From contig OMQI01000062.1 of assembly GCA_900313185.1 (NCBI GenBank), positions 1-6,331 on the forward strand: a stretch of 6,331 nt of DNA. The letters run 5' to 3'. The position numbers were made by a program, and so were the translations under genes. The notes under the pieces were generated by a model. The model was not told where the DNA came from. It made no database searches and saw only the letters and a list, made by a program, of their open reading frames with translations. The stretch comes from an uncultured Rhodospirillaceae bacterium. Its GTDB lineage: Bacteria; Pseudomonadota; Alphaproteobacteria; RF32; CAG-239. Positions 1 to 4,864 of this stretch are shown piece after piece (position 1 is the stretch's first letter; every line of letters begins with the position of its first letter).

Positions 1-60
1 AGCCAGACCGATATCAAGCATTGTTTGCTTATCCATAAAATATTCGTGATTTTTTGACAT
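1..60 (-). CDS. N-terminal fragment of an unidentified protein
   Basis: Only the first 20 codons are inside the window; the gene runs off the left edge. The start is the ATG at 58-60. It is supported by a strong Shine-Dalgarno sequence, TAAGGAGTT (68-76 on the minus strand), about seven to nine bases upstream. The visible protein begins MSKNHEYFMDKQTMLDIGLA. It has no signal peptide, so it is probably cytoplasmic. I do not recognise the family from so short a piece. What stands out is upstream: a structured RNA with a terminator ends 27 bases before the start codon. Expression may therefore be controlled by transcription attenuation and by masking of the ribosome binding site. The reading frame and start are well supported; the function is unknown. 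Confidence 0.72.
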   Translation of the reverse strand, partial: MSKNHEYFMDKQTMLDIGLA

Positions 61-86
61 AGTTTTAAACTCCTTAATTTGCTTTT

Positions 87-120
87 AAAACAAAAACCGA
101 CTTAAATCTCTTTAAGTCGG
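87..120 (-). terminator. Intrinsic terminator at the end of the leader RNA
   Basis: On the minus strand a perfect 10-bp stem (97-106 with 111-120) has a 4-base loop (107-110). It is followed by the U-rich tract TTTTTGTTTT (87-96). It stands between the leader RNA promoter and the start codon at 60, so every transcript from that promoter must read through it to express the downstream gene. The plus strand has no U tract after the stem, which fixes the orientation. Confidence 0.8.
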
Positions 121-243
121 GGAGTTCACAACTGTTATGCAATCAGTCTTGCTTATTCAATATATTAGGCAAGCTCCCCGTTATGAGGAGTTAAATTTAG
201 CATAAGGAGTTGTGATACTCCGCAGACGACCTCTCGTCTGTAA
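87..243 (-). ncRNA. Structured leader RNA or small RNA with intrinsic terminator (riboswitch-like)
   Basis: Read on the minus strand, from a predicted start near 243, the region folds into several parts. First is a 5' hairpin (223-229 with 234-240, 7 bp, 4-base loop). Next is a long closing stem P1, in which 121-125 pairs with 217-221 and 126-133 with 208-215; this gives 13 bp with one bulged base at 216. P2 (135-140 with 200-205, 6 bp) continues it. Two small hairpins lie inside: P3 (174-177 with 187-190) and P4 (148-152 with 169-173). A 10-bp terminator hairpin begins directly after P1. The layout of a folded domain, then a terminator, then a ribosome binding site and a start codon, is typical of a riboswitch or attenuator. 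I could not find the conserved cores of the TPP, FMN, cobalamin, purine, THF or SAM-II classes. It could instead be a free-standing small RNA. Pairings were found by hand, without energy calculation. Confidence 0.6.
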
Positions 244-248
244 AAGTC

Positions 249-277
249 ATATTAAATGAAACATACCAAAATGCAAG
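249..277 (-). promoter_or_regulatory. Predicted sigma-70 promoter for the leader RNA
   Basis: Minus-strand hexamers CTTGCA (272-277) and TAATAT (249-254) are separated by 17 bases; reading the -35 as TTGCAT gives 16. Transcription would begin around 241-243, just before the 5' hairpin of the structured RNA. The promoter lies downstream of the lolA terminator, which suggests that the leader and its gene form their own unit. Prediction is by eye. Confidence 0.5.
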
Positions 278-280
278 TGA

Positions 281-310
281 AAAAAAACAATCCAATATCT
301 TTTAATATTG
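281..310 (-). terminator. AT-rich intrinsic terminator after lolA
   Basis: On the minus strand a 7-bp stem (293-299 with 304-310, including one G-U pair) with a 4-base loop is followed by GATTG and a run of seven Ts (281-287). The stem is AT-rich and weak by E. coli standards. Its position about 45 bases past the lolA stop and the clean T tract support termination of the lolA operon here. Confidence 0.55.
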
Positions 311-353
311 AAAATGTTACAGAATAACAGGGATGCTAAATGCAACAAACAGA

Positions 354-965
354 CTATTTGCGTTTTGCTTTTGAACCTGAGCCGGATGGTTTTTTATCAA
401 ATTTGAATAAGCTGTCGCTTAAGTCAGCATCTTGTTCAACATCAAATAACGAAATGGTTACTTCTATATTTTGCTGATCAATAACCTTCCATTGTTTCAG
501 GCGCAACGGTTCATTATCAAAAATCAAGGTAATCGGTTTTACTCCCGGAGTTTTCGGAGTTTCTACCGTGATGGAAGTCTGTCCGCTGTCTTTATATAAA
601 TCGGTGATTTTCAGATTTTCGTTATCAAACTTTATCTGTTTGGTGAGAATAACCGTTGCCGGAATGTCTTTATAATCAATATTGGTAATCTGGTCTAATT
701 CTTTATCATAATAAATGATGTAATCACCGTTGCCGACAATCAGCAGAGGTTCGGGGGAAGTGTATTCCATACGAATTTTGCTCGGCTTGGAAATATAAAG
801 TTTGCCCTCGGCCGTACCGCCGTTGCTGGCCATTTGCACGAATCCGGCCTGCAAGGATTTTAAATTATTGAGATAATCCTCGATTTTGCTCAAATCTACT
901 TTATCGGCTTTGGCAGTAAATGCGGCAAAAAATATCAAACAAAAAACAGAAACAAACTTTTTCAT
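354..965 (-). CDS. lolA: LolA outer-membrane lipoprotein carrier protein
   Basis: LolA is the periplasmic chaperone that receives lipoproteins from the LolCDE transporter in the inner membrane and delivers them to the outer membrane. The 203-residue product starts with a Sec signal peptide: two lysines, a hydrophobic stretch at residues 4-16 and a cleavage site after AKA (18-20). The mature part has the typical LolA order. It begins with a helix containing L(K/Q)SLQAGFVQ (35-44) and continues with GKLYISKPSKIRMEY (54-68), where the single-sheet half-barrel begins. Next comes GNGDYIIYYDKELDQI (78-93), then the amphipathic loop and the final strands ending in LFKFDKKPSG. Length is normal for the family. 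The last dozen residues are a basic, Ser/Gly-rich tail. The ATG at 963-965 has AGAGG seven bases upstream. It lies 16 bases after the UPF0149-like gene, so the two are probably co-transcribed. Three candidate lipoproteins in this window are potential cargo. Confidence 0.92.
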   Translation of the reverse strand: MKKFVSVFCLIFFAAFTAKADKVDLSKIEDYLNNLKSLQAGFVQMASNGGTAEGKLYISKPSKIRMEYTSPEPLLIVGNGDYIIYYDKELDQITNIDYKDIPATVILTKQIKFDNENLKITDLYKDSGQTSITVETPKTPGVKPITLIFDNEPLRLKQWKVIDQQNIEVTISLFDVEQDADLSDSLFKFDKKPSGSGSKAKRK

Positions 966-981
966 TTATATACCTCTTAAA

Positions 982-1581
982 TCAATTAACCGTTCTTTTG
1001 AGTTCTTCAATATGCGGTAATGCATAATTTTCAATCAAAAAGTTCAACGATTTGTCAGCCATCTTATCACAATCAATTAAGGCGTCAAATATATTTTTAT
1101 TATTTGTTTGCGATTGTGATTTTTGCGCTAAATCTTTGTATAACATAGAAACACGACTAAGCGAATCCACAACTTCGGCAATGTATGCCGGAATTTTTAA
1201 GTCTTGCAAACCACCCCAAAAGCCTTCTACAAAACCGAGTTCCAGTTGTTCGAAGCGCATTTGGCAGATTTTTTGAATGTCATCTTTTTTATCGAAACGG
1301 GGCAGGGTGATTTTGTTTTTTTCCACCAAATTAAACATTTCATCCCACAATCCCATAAAAAATTTGAAAAACAAATCGGCTTCTGCTTTGGTTTCCAAGC
1401 GTGGAGTTTTATTTTCTTCCCATAAAGAAGAAATAACATCTGTAGGTCGCAAATCAGCATTCGGGCTGCAAATTGCACCGGCAAAACGCAGTTTTACGAC
1501 ATCTAACGGGGTTTCACAATTATAGTGATTTAAAAATTTTTGAAATTTATCATCACCAATATATTCATTTTCGCTTTTCAT
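982..1581 (-). CDS. UPF0149/YecA-like protein of unknown function
   Basis: A 199-residue soluble protein, mostly predicted helix, with no signal peptide. I place it tentatively with the UPF0149 (YecA/YgfB) family from its overall pattern. An N-terminal FLNHY..CETPLDVVKLRFAGAICSP segment (16-40) is followed by PTDVISSLW (46-54), which resembles the P-[SE]-EW-x-IWGG region. Next comes an acidic helix (62-88) and then LELGFVEGFWGGL (113-125), which resembles the WAEGF..G motif. The C-terminal SEC-C zinc motif found in some YecA proteins is absent. The similarity is loose and the assignment could be wrong. The start ATG (1579-1581) has no Shine-Dalgarno sequence and lies about 17 bases from a TATAAT box, so the mRNA leader would be very short. 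The stop is 16 bases from lolA, which suggests an operon. Confidence 0.75.
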   Translation of the reverse strand: MKSENEYIGDDKFQKFLNHYNCETPLDVVKLRFAGAICSPNADLRPTDVISSLWEENKTPRLETKAEADLFFKFFMGLWDEMFNLVEKNKITLPRFDKKDDIQKICQMRFEQLELGFVEGFWGGLQDLKIPAYIAEVVDSLSRVSMLYKDLAQKSQSQTNNKNIFDALIDCDKMADKSLNFLIENYALPHIEELKRTVN

Positions 1582-1598
1582 TTTAATAAACTTTGTAT

Positions 1599-1627
1599 AT
1601 TATACCAAACTAACGTTTATAATTTAA
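1599..1627 (-). promoter_or_regulatory. Predicted promoter of the UPF0149-like/lolA operon
   Basis: A perfect TATAAT (1599-1604 on the minus strand) lies 17 bases before the ATG at 1581. The best -35 at 17-base spacing is a weak TTAAAT (1622-1627). Transcription would start only a few bases before the coding region. On the plus strand, TATATT (1596-1601) and TATAAT (1618-1623) could serve the divergent lipoprotein-argS operon. The 45-base divergent gap is thus packed with overlapping candidate -10 boxes. Confidence 0.4.
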
Positions 1628-1956
1628 TGGAGTTTTTGAAATTGTCTAGTCAAAAATTAATACTTATGAGTTTATTTGTGCTTTTTTTAAGCGGATGCGG
1701 AATTTTGCAACCGTTTGTCGACAGACAGCGTAATCCGGGACAAGATGCCGCACGTTTATATGTTGGGCCGTCTACACCTCAAAAGCCGGTAATTTGTTAT
1801 AATCCGCTGTTAACCGATGATGAAACTTTGCAAAAAATGGCAGATGAAGAATGCCAGAAACACGAAACCGGAAATAAGGCCGAATTGGTGAAAAAACGCC
1901 ATTTTGACGGCAGATTGTTGCTACCGAGTCATGCGTATTACAGATGTGTAAAATAA
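1627..1956 (+). CDS. Small Cys-rich lipoprotein upstream of argS
   Basis: A 109-residue protein with a lipoprotein signal peptide: a basic residue, a hydrophobic core at residues 11-21 and lipobox LSGC, with lipidation predicted at Cys24. The mature part begins GILQPFVDRQRNPGQDAARL. It then has three further cysteines at 57 (VICYNP), 76 (DEECQKH) and 107 (YYRC), and the run FDGRLLLPSHAYYRC at the C terminus. From memory this resembles conserved hypothetical lipoproteins of alphaproteobacteria; no function is known to me. The ATG at 1627 is the first plausible start after the divergent gene but has no Shine-Dalgarno sequence. The TTG at 1642 has GGAG (1629-1632) nine bases upstream and would still give a good signal peptide, so it may be the true start. 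Starting at 1540 would overlap the divergent gene and is unlikely. The stop lies 12 bases before argS. Confidence 0.8.
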   Translation: MEFLKLSSQKLILMSLFVLFLSGCGILQPFVDRQRNPGQDAARLYVGPSTPQKPVICYNPLLTDDETLQKMADEECQKHETGNKAELVKKRHFDGRLLLPSHAYYRCVK

Positions 1957-1968
1957 TAGGATAAAGAA

Positions 1969-3717
1969 ATGAATTTATTGCTGGAAAATGAGTTGAACAG
2001 TGCATTAGTAGCTGTTTTTGAAAAAAATGGTTTGGATAAAAAATTTGCGTTTGTTAAAGTTTCCGACAGATCGGATTTAAGTGATTTTCAGTGTAACGGA
2101 GCATTGGCGCTCGCTAAAATAGCGCATAAGAATCCGAGAGAAATCGCTTCATTGATTGCCGAAGAATTACAAAAGATTGATTTTATCGATGCCGTTTCGG
2201 TAGATGGTCCGGGGTTTATAAATATTAAACTCAAAAATGAATTTATTGCACAAAATACCGATAAAATGGCAGCCGATGAGCGTTTAGGTTGCGGAGAAGT
2301 TGATGATAAGCACAAGGTTGTTTTGGATTACGGCGGTCCGAATGTAGCCAAAGAAATGCATGTCGGACATTTGCGCTCGGGGGTTATCGGCGAATCGATA
2401 CGGCGGATTGAAAAATTTGTCGGTAATGAAGTTATTGCCGATGTTCACTTGGGCGATTGGGGAACGCCGATGGGAATGATTTTGGCGGAAATCATCAAAA
2501 CCGACGGTAATTTGGATAAAGTCGAATCATACGATATTGCACAAATCACCGAGTTTTACAAACGTGCCAATATTCGGTGCAAAGAAGATGAAACGGCAAA
2601 AGAAGACGCCCGTAAAATAACTGCCGAACTGCAAGGCGGAAATCCGCAATATCGCAAAGCTTGGCAACATTTGCGCAGCGAATCGATAAAAGCCATTAAA
2701 GAAAACTATGAGCAGTTAGATGTTAATTTCGATTTGTGGTGGGGTGAAAGCGACGCACACGAAACTTGCGGAGAAATTGTAAAAATTGCCCGTGAGAAAG
2801 GAGTATCCGAAATAGACGAAGGTGCGGAAATTATCCGTTTGGAAGAAAGTAATAAACCGAAGCCACCGGTTATTATGGTGAAAAGTGACGGGGCTTTCGG
2901 TTATCAGTTAACCGATATTGCTACCATTAAAATGCGATATGATGAATTTAGCGCAGATGAAATCGTTTATTTTACTGACAGTCGTCAGGCTTTGCACTTT
3001 GAGCAAGTGTTTGAAGTAGTCGAAAAATTGGGAATTGCTCCTAATGTGAAACTTAAACATATTGTTTTCGGAACAGTAAATGGTGCAGACGGAAAGCCAT
3101 TTAAAACTCGTGACGGCGGGGTGATGAATTTGGAAACTTTGATTGAAATGTCTAAAGATAAGGTGCGTCAATCATTGCCTAAGGCCGGTGAAGTGGAAGG
3201 TTACGGTGAAAAAGAAATCGAAAAACTGACTTCGCAAATTGCAGTGGCGGCAATTAAATTCCAAGATTTGAAAAACACCATTGTTTCGGGATATATATTT
3301 GAACTCGATGATTTTGCCAAGTTTGAGGGTAAAACCGGCCCTTATATTCAGTATGCAATAGCTCGTATCAATTCGGTGTTGCGTAAGGCAAAGGCAAACG
3401 GCATTAATTTCGGTAAAGTTATATTACAGGCGCCGGAAGAGCGTACTTTGGCTTTGAAGTTGGCGCAAATTCATAATGTGGTTATGCGGGCTCATAATGA
3501 AAAAGAGCCGAGTATTATTGCTGATTATACGTATAATTTGGCACAAACTTTCAGCACATTTTATAATGCCTGCTCGGTAATGAATGCCGAGAGTGCAGAA
3601 TTGGCATCATCTCGTCTGACATTGGCTAAACTGGTGCGTGATGTCTTAACACTGATGCTGTATTTGTTAGGTATTGAAGCACCAGAGGTTATGCTCAAGG
3701 CAGAAAATCAAGGATAA
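1969..3717 (+). CDS. argS: Arginyl-tRNA synthetase (class I)
   Basis: This enzyme charges tRNA-Arg with arginine using ATP, in the cytoplasm. The 582-residue length is normal. Residues 1-100 form the N-terminal additional domain that binds the tRNA D-loop. The catalytic Rossmann domain has the HIGH-type signature HVGH (131-134) inside YGGPNVAKEMHVGHLRS (121-137) and the family motif GDWGTPMG (162-169). As in many ArgRS enzymes the KMSKS motif is replaced; the equivalent region is GKPFKTRDGGVMNLETLI (375-392). The DALR anticodon-binding domain begins with GKTGPYIQYAIARI (454-467) and runs to the C terminus, including the usual FSTFYNAC (528-535). AGGA lies seven bases before the ATG. It is spaced 12 bases after the small lipoprotein gene and 5 bases before the DUF2157 gene, so all three probably share a transcript. 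Confidence 0.97.
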   Translation: MNLLLENELNSALVAVFEKNGLDKKFAFVKVSDRSDLSDFQCNGALALAKIAHKNPREIASLIAEELQKIDFIDAVSVDGPGFINIKLKNEFIAQNTDKMAADERLGCGEVDDKHKVVLDYGGPNVAKEMHVGHLRSGVIGESIRRIEKFVGNEVIADVHLGDWGTPMGMILAEIIKTDGNLDKVESYDIAQITEFYKRANIRCKEDETAKEDARKITAELQGGNPQYRKAWQHLRSESIKAIKENYEQLDVNFDLWWGESDAHETCGEIVKIAREKGVSEIDEGAEIIRLEESNKPKPPVIMVKSDGAFGYQLTDIATIKMRYDEFSADEIVYFTDSRQALHFEQVFEVVEKLGIAPNVKLKHIVFGTVNGADGKPFKTRDGGVMNLETLIEMSKDKVRQSLPKAGEVEGYGEKEIEKLTSQIAVAAIKFQDLKNTIVSGYIFELDDFAKFEGKTGPYIQYAIARINSVLRKAKANGINFGKVILQAPEERTLALKLAQIHNVVMRAHNEKEPSIIADYTYNLAQTFSTFYNACSVMNAESAELASSRLTLAKLVRDVLTLMLYLLGIEAPEVMLKAENQG

Positions 3718-3722
3718 TAAAA

Positions 3723-4133
3723 ATGACGGATACCGCCGTAAAACAAGAAAAAAAAGTCTATGATGAAAACTATTGGATGACGGTGCTGATTTATTTCGCT
3801 TCGTTTTTGATAGGATTGGGAATCGTTGCGGAGATAGCTTTCAATTGGGAGCTGATTCCGGACAATGTTAAGTTAGGCGGTGCTCTGGTAGCGATGATTG
3901 CTAATGCTTTGGCTTTGATATGGGCAATGAAAAAAGAAAAAAACATATTAAAGCAGGTTTTGGCTTGTGTTTATGCTTTCTTGATTATGGGGGTAATCGG
4001 CTTAATCGGACAAGTTTTTCAGCTTAAGTCAGATTTATCATTTTTATATCAGACAACAAAATTCCGGAATTTTAACCCAAAAAGTCAATGCCGGAAATGT
4101 AAAACTGGTATTTTCGTACGAACACGGATATAG
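3723..4133 (+). CDS. Truncated DUF2157 membrane protein with an unrelated tail
   Basis: The first 105 residues match the N-terminal DUF2157 domain: a soluble lead-in (1-18), then membrane helices at about 20-40, 51-69 and 78-98. Characteristic positions include AFNWELIPDNVKL (39-51) and IGLIGQVFQLKSD (92-104), like the family's ANWDEIP..K and IGQIYHLSGD. Full members are usually several times longer, with many more helices. Here the similarity stops at about residue 105, and the remaining 30 residues (112-136) are basic and membrane-free, as expected from out-of-frame reading. The AGGA ribosome binding site overlaps the argS stop codon, so the gene was built for translation in the argS operon. 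I infer a deletion or rearrangement that removed most of the gene. The function of DUF2157 is not established. Whether the short product is made or stable is unknown. Confidence 0.7.
   Translation: MTDTAVKQEKKVYDENYWMTVLIYFASFLIGLGIVAEIAFNWELIPDNVKLGGALVAMIANALALIWAMKKEKNILKQVLACVYAFLIMGVIGLIGQVFQLKSDLSFLYQTTKFRNFNPKSQCRKCKTGIFVRTRI
4058..4073. repeat. 16-bp perfect palindrome at the DUF2157 break
   Basis: AAAATTCCGGAATTTT reads identically on both strands. It lies about 20 bases after the last family-like codon of DUF2157 and just before the foreign reading frame becomes convincing. It has no loop or T tract that would make it an ordinary terminator. It may mark a rearrangement joint, or it may be a protein-binding site. 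Confidence 0.6.
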
Positions 4134-4203
4134 GCCGATGATTGTCGATTTATTGGTTGACGGCAAATCGTATATTGATTTTGTGAAAGCATCTGCAAGA
4201 TAA
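4060..4203 (+). pseudogene. 3' remnant of an unidentified gene
   Basis: In the +1 frame relative to the DUF2157 gene, a reading frame open from 4006 ends at TAA 4201-4203. From about 4090 it reads like real protein: AGNVKLVFSYEHGYRPMIV, followed by DLLVDGKSYIDFVKASAR and the stop. It has an alternating strand-like pattern and sensible amino-acid composition. There is no start codon with a ribosome binding site for it, and nothing in DUF2157 resembles it. The simplest reading is the tail of another gene, joined here by the event that truncated DUF2157. A single-base frameshift inside one gene is less likely because a DUF2157 protein should continue with more membrane helices. The family is not recognised. 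The left boundary is approximate. Confidence 0.5.
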
Positions 4204-4267
4204 ATAAAATAAAAACTGGACAAATAATGGTTTTGATGTTAGTCTAAAAACCAAATCATTAACAATT

Positions 4268-4513
4268 ATGCCTATGAAAAGATTATTAATTTCCGTTGTG
4301 ATTGCCATAGTGGCAGTCCTCGGGTTTACGAGTTGTGCATCTTGCGGTGTTGTAGCCTCTGAGCCGGTTTATTCGTACTACTATTCGTACCCGTATGTAC
4401 GTACGTATTACTATTCGTATCCGTACCTACCAAGGTACTACTATTATCCGTCGTATCGCTATTATCGTCCGACGCCACCGCCGCCTCCCCCAAGGCGTCA
4501 TCATCGGCATTGA
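4268..4513 (+). CDS. Small tyrosine-rich putative lipoprotein
   Basis: An 81-residue protein (79 if translation begins at the second ATG, 4274). It has a basic n-region (KR), a hydrophobic core at residues 6-18 and a plausible but imperfect lipobox FTSC (Cys23), with a second Cys at 26. The mature part is extraordinary: three 10-residue repeats (37-46, 47-56, 57-66) of the form YYYSYPY+3, giving about 20 tyrosines in a 32-residue stretch. It then ends with six prolines (70-75) and the basic tail RRHHRH. Such composition suggests an extended, surface-exposed chain rather than a folded enzyme. Similar short YYY/PPP-rich lipoproteins occur in bacterial genomes without assigned function. Neither start has a Shine-Dalgarno sequence. 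A weak TGGACA (4217-4222) could be part of its promoter. I cannot assign a function. Confidence 0.68.
   Translation: MPMKRLLISVVIAIVAVLGFTSCASCGVVASEPVYSYYYSYPYVRTYYYSYPYLPRYYYYPSYRYYRPTPPPPPPRRHHRH
4376..4465 (+). repeat. Three tandem 30-nt units encoding Tyr decapeptides
   Basis: Units begin at 4376, 4406 and 4436, each starting TA(C/T)TACTATT. The first 25 bases of units 1 and 2 match at 21 positions, and the third is more diverged. The period is a multiple of three, so copy-number change would keep the frame and lengthen or shorten the tyrosine-rich region. A 10-bp palindrome, TACGTACGTA (4398-4407), sits at the joint of units 1 and 2. Confidence 0.75.
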
Positions 4514-4560
4514 TAATGTGAAACAGATATAAGAAGTTGGATATTTTAATAGTTTTACTT

Positions 4561-4812
4561 ATGAAAAAGTTTATGCTTTTTTTAGTGGGTGCCATAATGG
4601 TCACTTGTGGGCTCGTTGGTTGCGGAGAGTATCAGATAACGTTAGTTAATCCGCTTTCACCGTACTTTTTCAATGCCCGTAGTTTGGATTTGAACTACCG
4701 GCTTGATTATGTGATAAACAAAAGTATTCTTGATTCCGTGAACAAAGACAAGGATACGAACAGGATATACTTTACCCCGTGGGTACCATACGGGTATTAT
4801 TATCCTTACTGA
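4561..4812 (+). CDS. Small putative lipoprotein with Tyr-rich C terminus
   Basis: An 83-residue protein whose N terminus, MKKFMLFLVGAIMVTCGLVG followed by Cys21, is a textbook lipoprotein signal peptide with lipobox LVGC. The mature chain is short, with segments ITLVNPLSPYFFN and LNYRLDYVINKSILDSVNKD, and ends WVPYGYYYPY. The aromatic C terminus echoes the tyrosine repeats of the lipoprotein 47 bases upstream, so the two may be functionally linked or co-transcribed. An upstream in-frame TTG (4537) would add eight hydrophobic residues and lacks a well-spaced ribosome binding site, so the ATG at 4561 is preferred, although it too lacks a clear Shine-Dalgarno sequence. The terminator starts four bases after the stop. 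The family is not recognised. Confidence 0.72.
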   Translation: MKKFMLFLVGAIMVTCGLVGCGEYQITLVNPLSPYFFNARSLDLNYRLDYVINKSILDSVNKDKDTNRIYFTPWVPYGYYYPY

Positions 4813-4815
4813 ATT

Positions 4816-4864
4816 AAAGGGCGATGGGAAGATTTATAAGCTTTCTTTCGCTCTTTTTTATTTA
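4816..4864 (+). terminator. Strong intrinsic terminator after the small lipoproteins
   Basis: AAAGGGCGA (4816-4824) pairs with TCGCTCTTT (4848-4856) with one G-U pair. An inner stem GGAAG/CTTTC extends the hairpin. Six Ts and a further T-rich stretch follow. The nfo stop codon (4858-4860, minus strand) lies inside the T tract, so the two convergent units meet here. The minus strand has only TTTAATT after the stem, so termination of nfo here would be weak. Confidence 0.8.

Noticed and set aside
97..243. 6S RNA or SRP RNA as the identity of the leader
   Set aside because: I could not see the SRP GGAA-loop domain motif or the long, nearly linear duplex with central bubble of 6S RNA. The strong ribosome site just after the terminator fits a leader better, but a search is needed to exclude 6S.
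1052..1525. Several plus-strand open frames (1052-1276, 1204-1425, 1277-1525) and a minus-strand frame at 1227-1484
   Set aside because: They overlap the UPF0149-like gene in other frames, have low-complexity composition and lack ribosome binding sites.
1540..1626. Upstream in-frame ATG at 1540 for the small lipoprotein
   Set aside because: It would overlap the divergent UPF0149-like gene and put a second hydrophobic stretch before a complete lipoprotein signal peptide.
3081..3145. Apparent loss of the KMSKS motif in argS as a sign of an inactive enzyme
   Set aside because: Many arginyl-tRNA synthetases lack a canonical KMSKS, and all other motifs are intact.
4226..4260. GGTTTT/AAAACC inverted repeat between the gene remnant and the tyrosine-rich lipoprotein
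   Set aside because: Six weak base pairs around a 12-base loop with no T tract; not convincing as a terminator.
4326..4604. Minus-strand 92-codon frame rich in Ser, Thr, Asn and Asp
   Set aside because: It is the antisense shadow of the tyrosine repeats (GTA/ATA codons read backwards) and has no initiation signal.
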